Assembly: GCF_024399315.1 (NCBI RefSeq)
Contig: NZ_CP075170.1
Coordinates: 4,154,001-4,218,000, forward strand
DNA from: Chryseobacterium sp. MA9
GTDB lineage: Bacteria > Bacteroidota > Bacteroidia > Flavobacteriales > Weeksellaceae
Direction: 5' to 3'
Length of the DNA stretch: 64,000 bases
Under the pieces are notes generated by a model that saw only the letters and a program-made list of their open reading frames with translations, had not been told where the DNA came from and made no database searches. Position 1 is the first letter of the stretch, and each line of letters starts with the position of its first letter. Positions 1 through 9,811 of the stretch are shown here, in pieces. The translations under genes and the position numbers were made by a program.

Positions 1-2836
1 TAAGGCTGAATCCTGCAGTAGCAGTATAAAAATTAGCTTTTAAGCTGTGTCTTTGAGTATAAGGATCACGGATAAAATTATTAACTGTATAATTGGCCAG
101 AACACCTACAATGACCCCATCATCCGGGTTGTAGTCCAAATTTGGATATCCTGCAAAAGAATTGTATTTCGGGTGCTTATAATTATAGCTGTTAATGTCA
201 TAATCATCCGTGATGTTCCTGGTTGCATTGCCAGCATTATAAGTGTTTTTCTGAGATTTAAAATCATAAATCTTCACTTTTCTTCCGTCACTTACAGTAT
301 AGGTATCATGATTATATCCACCAATCAGTCGGATATTCATTCTAGGGTTGCCGGTTCCGGCTACTTCGTAGATGTCATCATCTTCCAGTCCGTAGATCCA
401 TAATTCTTTTGTTTTTGAATCATAATAAGTCTTTTCAAAAACCAGTTCATTCTTATCTTTATCTTTACCCAGCTTATATTGCTGTACGAGTACGGAATGT
501 CCATTTTTGGTGATGACAAACTTATCAGGATTTACCGTTCCTGCCAGAGATACTTTTTTCTGTAATACATCATAGTATTGAGCGGCGTAGCTCTGAAGTT
601 TTGTTTTTCTTACTTTCAATTTTCTTTGAATTTCAGCAATGGTATCATCCTGTACCTCTTTTGGGAGGTTATGGAAAGCATCATCAATATCTGCATCAGT
701 AAGATGGTCCTGAATATATTTTGCCTGTGTTTCCCATTCTGTCTGATCTGCTCCTTTTAAAAAAACAAGATCCATTGGATAGGGTTCCATGGCAAGCCAT
801 TTCACACTGCTGATATCTTCTGTAAAAGTTTTCATATGGCGGATGGCCGGAACATTCATAATAAGCCTGAATGCTGCTCCATCATATTTACTGAACGCCT
901 GGTCCCGGTCTTTTGGGATAGGTTTGTAAACTACCTTGTCACCTACCTCATATTCTGCCCATTTCCACTGATCCGAATGTCTGTCCCAATCACCGATAAG
1001 CATGTCAAATAATCTAGCTCTGATGTAGGATTCTCTGTCAACAGAATATTTATTGTTTTTGCTAAGGTTCTTTAATACATCATCCGTAGAAACGATATCT
1101 TTTGCATTACCGAGATAAGCTAATGTTTTAGGGTCAGAAGAAAAACGCTCTTCAATCATATACATTTCATCCCCATAGTTTTCATTATATCTTCCCAAAG
1201 CCTGCTGCTTAGGAATATAATACAGTTTTGGATTACTGTGGAAAATACCCAGCTTTTCTGACATATTTCCAATAGTAAATGGGGTAAACGGATGATTGGT
1301 CGTATAAAAATCCAGCAGAAATTTTTCAGGGAATGTATCTGCAAGTTCTTCTCCTAATGTACTTTTCTGGAAAGCCATATTGTTAAGAAAGCGGATAGCA
1401 CTTTTTTTCACTCCACGCATCACAAACTCCTGTCCATCTGTAGATTTCAAACGTAAACTGTTGGATTGGTTCCCCCCACCTTCTCTGAAAGGAATATATC
1501 CTCCGTTCAATTCTGAAAGATTTGCTGTTGGAGCCTCAATTGGTATTCCGTAATATCTTCTGTAATGATCTCCCCATAACCAACGGTAAAATTTCCCTTT
1601 TTCAGTAAGCTGTACCGGGTAAATAGTGGAAGAGAATGTCTGAGGAAAAGAATTTGGAAAGTTATTAACAAATACATCCGGCTTGGAAATTACTGAAATA
1701 TGAGTCAGTTTTTGAAGCTTTGCATCTTTTGTAGAAAAATATTCAACGTCTGTACTTTCGTCTTTTCTGAAATTTAAAACGGCAAAACCGCTGCCTCCGT
1801 AAGAAAAATCAGTTTTTTCTATAATGGTAGACGGATCTGTTTTAGAACCAGCACCACTGATGATTTGTCTTATGTTTTCATCCTCATGATATTGAAGATT
1901 ATGATCATGCCCGGAAACGAAAATAATATTTTCCTTATCCTGAACGATACTTTTCAATCTGTTGGCCAGATCCGCGTAATGCTGGTTATTGATATCTTCA
2001 GGACTTGCTCCTGAGGAACTTCTTAAAATATTGATTAAGCTTGCAACACCAGGAACAGGGATCTTACTTTTTAAAGGAAAAAGATGTGACTTTGCAGAAT
2101 TAAAGCCGGCATGAGTTCCACTGCTGATAATGGGATGGTGTAAAGCAACAATGATTTTTTTACCCTGATTTTTGATAATGAGATCTTTAAATTCATCAAA
2201 AAAATTCTCACGGGTTTTGATATTACAATTTTTATTGATTCCGGGGTAGTTGTCCCAGTTTGCAATAACCCATTCCGTATCAATAGCAATAAGCTTAATA
2301 TCTTTAGAGACGTTGATATCATCAATAGGGCATCCGTTTTTAGGCAGAAAAGCTTTTTTGTCGTCTAGGTATTTTTTTACCAGTCCTTCCTGGGTGTTCA
2401 ATCCTTCCAGTCCGTTATACCAGTCATGATTTCCAGGAATTACCAATGTTTTACCCTTGAAATTTTTAGTAATAGCAAGTTGATTCTCCAGTTTTTCTTT
2501 AGCTGAGGCATACTCTTTATCTGTTTCTTTGGGCATGCCGTTGGGATAGATATTATCTCCCAAAAAGATCAGCATAGAGTTGCTGTCTGCAGAATCCAGT
2601 TGGTTTTTCAGTAAACTAAGTGTTTTTTGTGCCTGAGGTTCATCTGCATTTCCTGCATCTCCAATCAGAAAAAGTTTAAAATCATTTTCAGATTTTATCT
2701 CAGAATCTTTTACTTCAAATAAGTTTTTGCCCTTTTGTACGTTATATGTAGCACAGGAATAAAGTGCTCCTGCGGACATTACAGTTCGAAGAACAATAGA
2801 AGTATTTTTTAGATGAGTTTTAAAGGATAAATTCAT
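1..2836 (-). CDS. Calcineurin-like metallophosphoesterase lipoprotein, large (3' end outside window)
   Basis: Read on the minus strand from the ATG at 2836; the frame stays open to base 1, so at least 945 residues are present and the C-terminus lies outside the window. The N-terminus is hydrophobic and ends in an LYSC lipobox-like site with Cys28, suggesting a lipoprotein. The phosphoesterase motifs occur in order: GDAGN (D60), GDNIYPNG (D94), GNHDWYNG (N137, H138), ALHHP (H233, H234) and GHDHN near residue 300. This is the standard two-metal calcineurin-like fold. A further 600 or more residues follow with no motif I know; homologues of this size in Flavobacteriia often end in an outer-membrane beta-barrel region, which cannot be confirmed here. 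It is divergent from the HD-domain gene with only 26 bases between the starts. Substrate unknown. Confidence 0.85.
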   Translation of the reverse strand, partial: MNLSFKTHLKNTSIVLRTVMSAGALYSCATYNVQKGKNLFEVKDSEIKSENDFKLFLIGDAGNADEPQAQKTLSLLKNQLDSADSNSMLIFLGDNIYPNGMPKETDKEYASAKEKLENQLAITKNFKGKTLVIPGNHDWYNGLEGLNTQEGLVKKYLDDKKAFLPKNGCPIDDINVSKDIKLIAIDTEWVIANWDNYPGINKNCNIKTRENFFDEFKDLIIKNQGKKIIVALHHPIISSGTHAGFNSAKSHLFPLKSKIPVPGVASLINILRSSSGASPEDINNQHYADLANRLKSIVQDKENIIFVSGHDHNLQYHEDENIRQIISGAGSKTDPSTIIEKTDFSYGGSGFAVLNFRKDESTDVEYFSTKDAKLQKLTHISVISKPDVFVNNFPNSFPQTFSSTIYPVQLTEKGKFYRWLWGDHYRRYYGIPIEAPTANLSELNGGYIPFREGGGNQSNSLRLKSTDGQEFVMRGVKKSAIRFLNNMAFQKSTLGEELADTFPEKFLLDFYTTNHPFTPFTIGNMSEKLGIFHSNPKLYYIPKQQALGRYNENYGDEMYMIEERFSSDPKTLAYLGNAKDIVSTDDVLKNLSKNNKYSVDRESYIRARLFDMLIGDWDRHSDQWKWAEYEVGDKVVYKPIPKDRDQAFSKYDGAAFRLIMNVPAIRHMKTFTEDISSVKWLAMEPYPMDLVFLKGADQTEWETQAKYIQDHLTDADIDDAFHNLPKEVQDDTIAEIQRKLKVRKTKLQSYAAQYYDVLQKKVSLAGTVNPDKFVITKNGHSVLVQQYKLGKDKDKNELVFEKTYYDSKTKELWIYGLEDDDIYEVAGTGNPRMNIRLIGGYNHDTYTVSDGRKVKIYDFKSQKNTYNAGNATRNITDDYDINSYNYKHPKYNSFAGYPNLDYNPDDGVIVGVLANYTVNNFIRDPYTQRHSLKANFYTATAGFSL

Positions 2837-2862
2837 AAATTTACATTAACAAAATTTCAGGA

Positions 2863-4038
2863 ATGAGCATTCTACAAAAAGCTAAAAATTATGTTGAAAT
2901 CTTATTCAAAGATAAGTTATCTTCAGTATATTTTTATCATAATTTTATCCATACTGCCTATACGGTGAATAAGGCTGAGGAAATCATGAAAAATACTCCT
3001 GTCTCTGAAGAGGATCAGGAGAAAGTACTCGTAGCATTATGGTTTCATGATACCGGGTATATAGAATGTGCCCTGAACCATGAAGAGAGGAGTGTGGAGG
3101 TGATGAAAGCCTTTTTACAGGAAGAAAATTATCCGGAAAATTATATCGCGGATGTTGAAAAACTCATTCTGGCTACGAAAATACATTATGAACCTCAGAA
3201 TTTACTGGAAAAAATTGTAAAAGATGCTGATTTCAGTCATTTTGCAGGTCATGATTATAACGATATTTCCGATGCTTTGAGAAAAGAATGGGAGCTGACT
3301 AATGTAAGATGTTTTTCTAATGAAGAATGGAACGCCGGAAATCTGGATATGCTGAAAAACAAGCATACTTTTTATACGGACTACGCCAAAGAAAACTGGG
3401 AACCTTTGAAAAAGAAGAACATTAAAAAGATCGAAAAGAAATTGGAAAAAGAAGAAGAGAAAAAAGACAATAAAAAGGATAATTCAGAAGGTAAAAAGGA
3501 AAAAGAAAAATCTGACAGAAGTGTAGATACTTTATTCAGAGTAACGCTTAACAACCATACAAGACTGAGTGATATTGCAGACAGCAAGGCCAATATCCTT
3601 TTATCTGTAAACGCAATTATTATTTCCGTTTGTCTTTCAGTATTGGTTCCGAAGCTGGATGCTCCTAAAAATTCCCATCTGATTCTTCCGAGTTTCATAC
3701 TGCTGTTATCAAGTGTATTTACCATCATATTTGCTATTTTATCCACAAAACCCAATGTGACGAAAACCACATTTACTTCTCAGGATATTGCAAACAGAAA
3801 AGTAAACCTGCTGTTCTTTGGAAACTTTCAGCAGATGTTGTTTGATGACTATCACAATGCGATGAAAGATCTTATTAAAGACAGAGATTATATCTACGAT
3901 TCTATGGTAAAAGATCTGTATTATCTTGGGAAAGTTCTGGACAGGAAGTACAAGCTTTTATCCATTACCTATAAAATCTTTATGGCTGGAATTATTATTT
4001 CCGTTTTATCTTTTGGGGCTGCATTTCTTAGCCTCTAA
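2863..4038 (+). CDS. HD-domain protein fused to Pycsar-type transmembrane effector domain (DUF5706-like)
   Basis: The 391-residue protein has two parts. Residues 1-150 form an HD-type metal phosphohydrolase domain: YHNFIHT (H30), FHD (H62, D63) and DADF (D121). A very charged Lys/Glu linker (about 180-215) leads to a C-terminal membrane module (220-391) with about three hydrophobic helices (247-265, 273-293, 370-390) and the signature ADSKANILL. That signature is typical of the PycTM effector domain, which in Pycsar antiphage systems is switched on by cyclic pyrimidine nucleotides. HD domains often hydrolyse nucleotides, so the fusion could couple nucleotide turnover to membrane disruption or signalling; this is inference. 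No nucleotide cyclase gene is visible next to it. The domain calls are fairly secure, the physiological role is not. Confidence 0.8.
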   Translation: MSILQKAKNYVEILFKDKLSSVYFYHNFIHTAYTVNKAEEIMKNTPVSEEDQEKVLVALWFHDTGYIECALNHEERSVEVMKAFLQEENYPENYIADVEKLILATKIHYEPQNLLEKIVKDADFSHFAGHDYNDISDALRKEWELTNVRCFSNEEWNAGNLDMLKNKHTFYTDYAKENWEPLKKKNIKKIEKKLEKEEEKKDNKKDNSEGKKEKEKSDRSVDTLFRVTLNNHTRLSDIADSKANILLSVNAIIISVCLSVLVPKLDAPKNSHLILPSFILLLSSVFTIIFAILSTKPNVTKTTFTSQDIANRKVNLLFFGNFQQMLFDDYHNAMKDLIKDRDYIYDSMVKDLYYLGKVLDRKYKLLSITYKIFMAGIIISVLSFGAAFLSL

Positions 4039-4173
4039 TTGAAAGACTTCTTTCTCCTATACACCTGGAACAGGTGAAGAATAAAAAATTTATTCCAAGT
4101 ATTATTTTGGGGTTTATTGCAGACTGACTGAAGAAGCCGGATACTTATTTTGTGGATTAAAAATTATTGGTTT

Positions 4174-6494
4174 CTATTCCTGTGGAAGTGTAAAAGAAAC
4201 CCTCAGCGCCAGCAATCCCGTAATTCCCTGGAGATCCTCTACTTTTAGGAATTCTATATCATTTTGTAGAACTCCTTTTTTCTGAAGTTTTGAAATGTAG
4301 TCAAGATATTCTTTCTGATTTTCCATTCCGAAATATACGATGGTGATTTTTCCGGGAGCGGTGATGCGTTCTGAAGAATCTTTCACATGCGCTTTATCCA
4401 GACGTTTTTTGATAATTTCGTAATAGGAGTTGTAAGCTCCGTCTACATCAAAGCGTTTTTCATCCATTCGGAAACGGATGTCTATTTTTTCATTATATAC
4501 AAAAATCAGTGAGGCAATATCCAGCTGTACAGGAAGATTTTTTTTGAACGACTGAAACTCAAGTTCCATTTTACAGATGGTTTTCAACTGCCAGTATCTC
4601 AGTTTGTGGACAACTTTTGAGGTATAGTGCAGCTCAGGAGCGATGGTAGATCCAATGTACAGGTTATGCTCTACACCGTCAGACTTAAATCTCTCATAGT
4701 AGTGCGGAAAAATTTCCTGCGCTTTTATCTGGCTTTCATCCAGTAAATCTGCCAGTTTTCGGTTGACCAGTGTGATAGAATCATCCAGGTTTTTTCTGTG
4801 ATGATAAAACAGATCTGTAGGTGCAAAGATGTGTGAAAAATAATCTTTGATCTTTGCTTTGCCTTTATTTCTCTGGAAGTTCTTACTTCCAGTTTCCCCT
4901 GTAAAAAAGGATGAATTTCTTCTCTTAATAATCTTTGAAAACGCTGTTGTTCTGTATCCGCTTTGATTTCATTGTTTAATTCATTCTCAAAAATATCCAG
5001 TGCCAGCACAAATTTTTCTGAATCGGAATTGGTGAGTACAAAAATCTCATTCAGCCATTCAATCTGCTGATTAAGATCCTGAAGCATCAGATTAAAACGC
5101 TTCTCTGATGAGGAACGGATATCAGAAACCCCGAATAACGGAGTAAGGTTTTTAAAAGAAATCTGCTTTAAAGTATATATTTTTTTTCCCAGTGATGCCG
5201 TGAAGTACTTTTCAGCTTCATTCCTGAATTTCCAGACCACACTGTCGTGGATGGTAGTATATTCACGCTGGATAATAGCTTCTATCTGATAATTTTTCTC
5301 AAAGTAGAATCTGTTTAAGGAGAAAAGAACCATATCGGTGAAAAACTCCAGTTTTTTGAGCTTTAAACCATTGAAACTGCCGGCAATAGGAGAGGTGAAT
5401 TCCATGATCGCAAGGAGCTCGCCGTCTTTCATTATAGGAATTACCATGAAGCTGTTGACATTATTATCCTTTAAAATACTGAATGAAGGAAGCTGTTTTA
5501 CATTTTCATCCAGATTGTTTACATTGGAAACAACAACGGGTTTTGAATTATGATTTAAATTATTAAACGTACTCTTACGCGTATCTTCGTCAAAAGCATT
5601 GATCCAGAAATCCAGAATATGATTGGTCAGAAGACTCTCATAAATAGGAAGTTTATCCAGTTTCTGTTCTTTTTTGTTGAAAGTCATGAGTCCGAAGCTG
5701 AGTTCCGGAACATCAAAATAAGATTTGAAAATTTCGGTCAGATTTTCATTGGGATTCAAATCTTCGGGATCAATTTCAATCATGCTTGATTTCAGGTCAG
5801 AAAGTGCTACTTCAGACGTACAGTCTACCAGTGAAATAATGGTAAATCCTTTCAGTATCCAAGACTGCGATGGAAAATGTTTTTTCCACAGTTTAAAATC
5901 ATCCAGATTTTCCAACAGCATATCCAGAACATCATCAGATGGGATTTTAGCATCTTCTGTAGGGGCAATTTCCGTAAAATCTGAATTGACTGTAATCTTA
6001 TAATGTTTCATAATCCCCTGTTTGTTGGGGATATCATAATAGAACGGAATCGTACTTTTAATATCTTTTTTGAAATAGCTCTGGAGAATAAGGCAGCAGC
6101 AGAATACATAAAACTCATTATCTGAAATATTTCTGAGTTCTATTTCGAAGTCTTTTCCTGCATCTTTAAGAATATCTTTAAACCTTTCGGTATAATTGAA
6201 AGTGATGTTTGAAAGAGGAATACTTGCCGCTTTTATCTCATTTCTGGTAAGCCCGGTTGGGAAAAGATCGGCAAGAAGCACCCTGATGAGGTCTTCATGT
6301 TTTTCAAGAAGTGCAGTATCCTGAAACCCTTCTCTGAGTTCTTTAAAATTTCTGATGCTTTCGATCAAAGATTCTGCATAGTTGACTCTGTACTCCAGTC
6401 TGTCGTTATGTCGGATATGCTCCAGAACATCCAAATATTTTTTGAATGATATATAAACCTGAAAAGGAGAGTCTTTTTTATAGAGATTAGCCAA
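4174..6494 (-). pseudogene. GAF-domain protein, interrupted by a one-base frameshift
   Basis: Starts at 6494 and reads in frame for about 530 codons; it then leaves its frame and ends at 4725 with a nonsense tail. The following frame continues coding sequence to the stop at 4174 without a credible start of its own. The two pieces join if one A is added to the A6 run at 4903-4908 (T6 on the coding strand): the reading then becomes HPFFTGETGSKNFQRNKGK and continues smoothly. Restored length is about 773 residues. Residues roughly 265-440 contain a GAF-like sensor module (NSFMVIPIMKDGELLAIMEF and a terminal helix rich in Leu/Phe). No output domain is recognised, so the role is unknown. The break may be a true mutation or a homopolymer error in the assembly. 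Confidence 0.8.
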
Positions 6495-6734
6495 AAGCTG
6501 AAATTTAAAGTAAAGTTATGAAAAAAGGAGAATATCGGCAGGATTAAAATTTTATTTTATTGTATATAATTTACTTGTGTATTCTGAAATTTTGCAATGT
6601 ATTTTATAATTTATTGATGTTTTTTGGAAAGACAGATTATCGGATTACTGATTAATAAATTTTATGGTCAGTTGGGTGATCAGATCATTTTTCTTATTTT
6701 GTTTTTATTTGAATATGAAAAGTTTTGATCATAA

Positions 6735-6763
6735 AAAAGCACAACTTATCAGTTGTGCTTTTT
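6735..6763 (-). terminator. Intrinsic terminator downstream of nuoN
   Basis: A 12-bp perfect stem (AAAAGCACAACT / AGTTGTGCTTTT) with a TATC loop and T-rich flanks lies 20 bases past the nuoN stop. It closes the complex I operon. The A/T symmetry would also allow termination in the other direction. The rest of 6495-6782 is AT-rich with no gene seen. Confidence 0.85.
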
Positions 6764-6782
6764 ATATTGTATAATTCTGATT

Positions 6783-8162
6783 TTACAATCCGAACATTCT
6801 TGCAAACAGATCCGGGAAAACCCCAAGGATGATAATTAAAACAATTATTATTACTGCAATGATATTGTAAGTAAGAGTTACTTTTTCTGATGATTTGAAT
6901 GTAGATTCTTTAAAGAAGAACATTGCGATGATCAGTCTTAAATAGTAAGCAATAGATAAGGCAGAACCTAATACAGCCACCAATACTAAGAAAGCGGCAC
7001 CGTTCATAGCCTGGGAGAATAAAGCAAATTTTCCCATGAAACCAGCGGTTAACGGAACCCCTGCCATTGAAAGCATAGAGATTGCTGCTGCTGTTGCTAA
7101 TAACGGCTCAGTTTTCGCCAATCCTTTGAATGCTCCGAAGGAAGTTTCTCTCTTTAACTTCTCTACCCAGATCAGACACATGAAAACTCCTACTGTAGAT
7201 AAAGAATAAGCAAATAAATAAAAGGCAAGGTTATAAGTAGAAAGGCTTGTCATTCCGAAGAATACCAATCCGATATATCCTGCATGGGAAACTGAAGAGT
7301 AAGCCAGCATTCTTTTTGCGTTCGTCTGAGCAAGACCCATAACGTTTGCCAAAAGTAAAGTAATGATTAAGAATACTCCTAAAACGTTGATCCATTCATG
7401 AGTCACCCCAGCGAAACCAAGCGTCATCAATCTGAATAGCGCAAAGAATCCTGAGATTTTTACTACACTCGCCATGAAAGCTGTGATTAATGAAGGAGAA
7501 CCTGCATATACATCAGGACTCCACATGTGGAAAGGTGCTAAAGCTACTTTGAATGCCAATGCACAAAGAATCAGTAATACTCCTAAGATGAACATTACAT
7601 TCCCTGAATTAGCTACTCCAAAATCATGAATCTTGTACAGATCAAAACTTCCTGCACTTCCATAGATGAACGCAATCCCGAACAGTAAGAAACCTGTCGC
7701 AAATGCACCCATAAGGAAATATTTAATAGAAGCTTCGTTGGATCTAAGATCAGTTTTGTTAGCTCCAGCCATTACATATAATGGAATAGAAAGAATCTCC
7801 ACTCCCAGGAACATCGTCACCAGGTTCTGATATCCGAAAAGGATGATCCCTCCACATAATGCAAATAGCATCAATGCATATAATTCTGACTGGTGGCTTC
7901 TGTGGTTGCTGAAAGCAAAACCTCCTAGGAAGAATAATAATAATGTTGTTACGATTGATATTTTAGTGAATAATGCAGTATTACCACTGTACTCATACAT
8001 ATGCTTGTAATGGTCGAAGAACGAACATTCCGGCATAAAACTTACGTACAATGCGATGATTAATCCCAAAATCCCAATGTATCTTGCGAATTTTCCTTGT
8101 TCAAAAACTCCTGAAAATAACGCAATAACTGCCGTTAGGAAAACAATAATTAAAACACTCAT
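6783..8162 (-). CDS. nuoN: NADH-quinone oxidoreductase subunit N
   Basis: 459 residues, almost entirely hydrophobic, with about 14 predicted membrane helices, the usual size and shape of NuoN. It is one of the three antiporter-like proton-pumping subunits of the complex I membrane arm. Family landmarks include the lysine-bearing stretch ALAFKVALAPFHMWSPDVY and the motif QTNAKRMLAYSSVSHAGY. It is the last gene of the nuo operon and ends just before a strong terminator. The 153 bases separating it from nuoM hold a low-complexity run of GATTTGAAG-like words, not a gene. Confidence 0.97.
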   Translation of the reverse strand: MSVLIIVFLTAVIALFSGVFEQGKFARYIGILGLIIALYVSFMPECSFFDHYKHMYEYSGNTALFTKISIVTTLLLFFLGGFAFSNHRSHQSELYALMLFALCGGIILFGYQNLVTMFLGVEILSIPLYVMAGANKTDLRSNEASIKYFLMGAFATGFLLFGIAFIYGSAGSFDLYKIHDFGVANSGNVMFILGVLLILCALAFKVALAPFHMWSPDVYAGSPSLITAFMASVVKISGFFALFRLMTLGFAGVTHEWINVLGVFLIITLLLANVMGLAQTNAKRMLAYSSVSHAGYIGLVFFGMTSLSTYNLAFYLFAYSLSTVGVFMCLIWVEKLKRETSFGAFKGLAKTEPLLATAAAISMLSMAGVPLTAGFMGKFALFSQAMNGAAFLVLVAVLGSALSIAYYLRLIIAMFFFKESTFKSSEKVTLTYNIIAVIIIVLIIILGVFPDLFARMFGL

Positions 8163-8315
8163 AATATAGATTTGAGATGCGAGATTTGAAGTTTAAAGTT
8201 TCAGGTTCAAAGTTGAAAATTTAAGGTTTAAAGATTCCCTGTTTTCATTTCTTTGTCTCTTTCTTTGACTCTTCTCTAATCTCTTAATTTTTTAATTTTT
8301 AAATCTTTTAATTTT

Positions 8316-9809
8316 TTAGTTAGCCATCGCCATGTAAATAAACTTCACTGAACTACTCACCATGTCGATTACCGGCTGTGGGAAAATACCTAGTAAAATC
8401 ACAAAAACCGCTAAACTTGCCAATACAGAAAATTCTACTCCTGATAAATCTTTTGCTGTACTTAAAACTGCTTCATCTCCTTCTCCAAACATTGCTTTTC
8501 CGTAGAATCTCAATAAATATACAGCACAAAGAATTACCGTAAGACCCGCAATTACTGCTGCTGTTCCATTAAAATCATAAACAGACTTCAACAAAATAAA
8601 TTCTCCGATGAATCCATTGGTCAATGGAACTCCCATTGAACCTAATATAATGATCAAGAACAATACGGCAAACTTAGGAGCTACTTTAGCTAAACCACCC
8701 ATTTGTCTGATGTCTCTTGATTTAAATCTTTTGTATAAAATATCACAACAGTAGAACAATCCCACTACGTTGATACCGTGAGCGAAAGTCTGTACCAATG
8801 CCCCTTCTGCCCCTTCTACATTGAAAGTTCCTCTAAGAGTAACTACTGCGGAAGCAAAAATCCCTGCTACCATCAATCCTACGTGAGAGAAAGATGAATA
8901 TGCAATGATTCTCTTCATATCTGTCTGGATAATAGCAATCAATGCTCCGTGAACAATTCCTACAATTGCAAGGATGATCACAATCTGTCCGGAAATTCCT
9001 GCTATCGGAAGCGGAGTGATTGGAAGTAAATAACGCAATACCCCATATACTGCCATTTTAAGCATGATCCCCGATAACAACATTGATCCTTGAGTAGGAG
9101 AGTAGGTATAGGTATCAGGCTGCCATGTGTGGAAAGGGAATACCGGTAATTTCACTGCAAATGCAAAGAAAATAAACCAGAATACCACAGTCTGTTGTAC
9201 TTCGTTCAGTTGTGCATTATATAAATCTGTTAAAGCGAATGATGCAGAGTGGTTGTACACATAGATCAATCCGGCTAACATAAATAATGATCCTACGAAT
9301 GTATATACGAAGAATTTCGTAGTGAATTCAAACCTTTTATTCTCTTGTCCCCAAAGTCCGGCAATGAACCAAATTGGAATCAAAGTTACTTCCCAGAAAA
9401 TGTAGAATAACAATCCGTCTAAAGAAGTGAACACTCCTACAAGACCGAACTGCATCAGCAGAATCAATCCGTAGAATGTATTTCTATAGTTTACATTTTC
9501 GTTGAAAGATGATAAAATAATGATTGGAGCCAGAATATTGGTCAATAATAAAAGAAGCATGCTCATCCCATCGATACCGAAGTGAAGAGAGCTCTTCATA
9601 AATTGTGACCAAGGATAATTGATCTCATGCTGCAATACACTATCTACCGTCGGAGTAAAATCGAAATCCGAAAGTATATAAAATGTAAGAAGCATTTGGA
9701 CCAATGCAATTCCCAGTGCCAAATATTTGCTGGAATTACTCTTCCATGCAAAAACTAATCCCGAACCTACTAGAGGTAATAGTAATAATGTTAATAATAA
9801 ACAAGACAT
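8316..9809 (-). CDS. nuoM: NADH-quinone oxidoreductase subunit M
   Basis: 497 residues with about 14 membrane helices, matching NuoM. The antiporter-like signature is present: FFAFAVKLPVFPFHTWQPD with the conserved Lys and the HTW turn, then QTDMKRIIAYSSFSHVG. An early conserved glutamate is visible in LLFYIFWEVTLIPIWF. It contributes a proton path in the membrane arm of complex I, coupled to NADH oxidation by the NuoB-G arm. The stop is two bases from the nuoL start region, so the genes are translated in close succession. No unusual features. Confidence 0.97.
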   Translation of the reverse strand: MSCLLLTLLLLPLVGSGLVFAWKSNSSKYLALGIALVQMLLTFYILSDFDFTPTVDSVLQHEINYPWSQFMKSSLHFGIDGMSMLLLLLTNILAPIIILSSFNENVNYRNTFYGLILLMQFGLVGVFTSLDGLLFYIFWEVTLIPIWFIAGLWGQENKRFEFTTKFFVYTFVGSLFMLAGLIYVYNHSASFALTDLYNAQLNEVQQTVVFWFIFFAFAVKLPVFPFHTWQPDTYTYSPTQGSMLLSGIMLKMAVYGVLRYLLPITPLPIAGISGQIVIILAIVGIVHGALIAIIQTDMKRIIAYSSFSHVGLMVAGIFASAVVTLRGTFNVEGAEGALVQTFAHGINVVGLFYCCDILYKRFKSRDIRQMGGLAKVAPKFAVLFLIIILGSMGVPLTNGFIGEFILLKSVYDFNGTAAVIAGLTVILCAVYLLRFYGKAMFGEGDEAVLSTAKDLSGVEFSVLASLAVFVILLGIFPQPVIDMVSSSVKFIYMAMAN

Positions 9810-9811
9810 TA

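Noticed and set aside
1156..2325. Minus-strand ORFs inside the metallophosphoesterase
   Set aside because: They are other-frame shadows; the true frame carries all phosphoesterase motifs.
4062..4076. CACCTG/CAGGTG hairpin after the HD-PycTM gene
   Set aside because: No T-run follows and the stem is only six bases; not a convincing terminator.
4174..4587. Separate 137-residue gene
   Set aside because: It is the C-terminal end of the frameshifted GAF gene; upstream coding in the same frame extends past its ATG.
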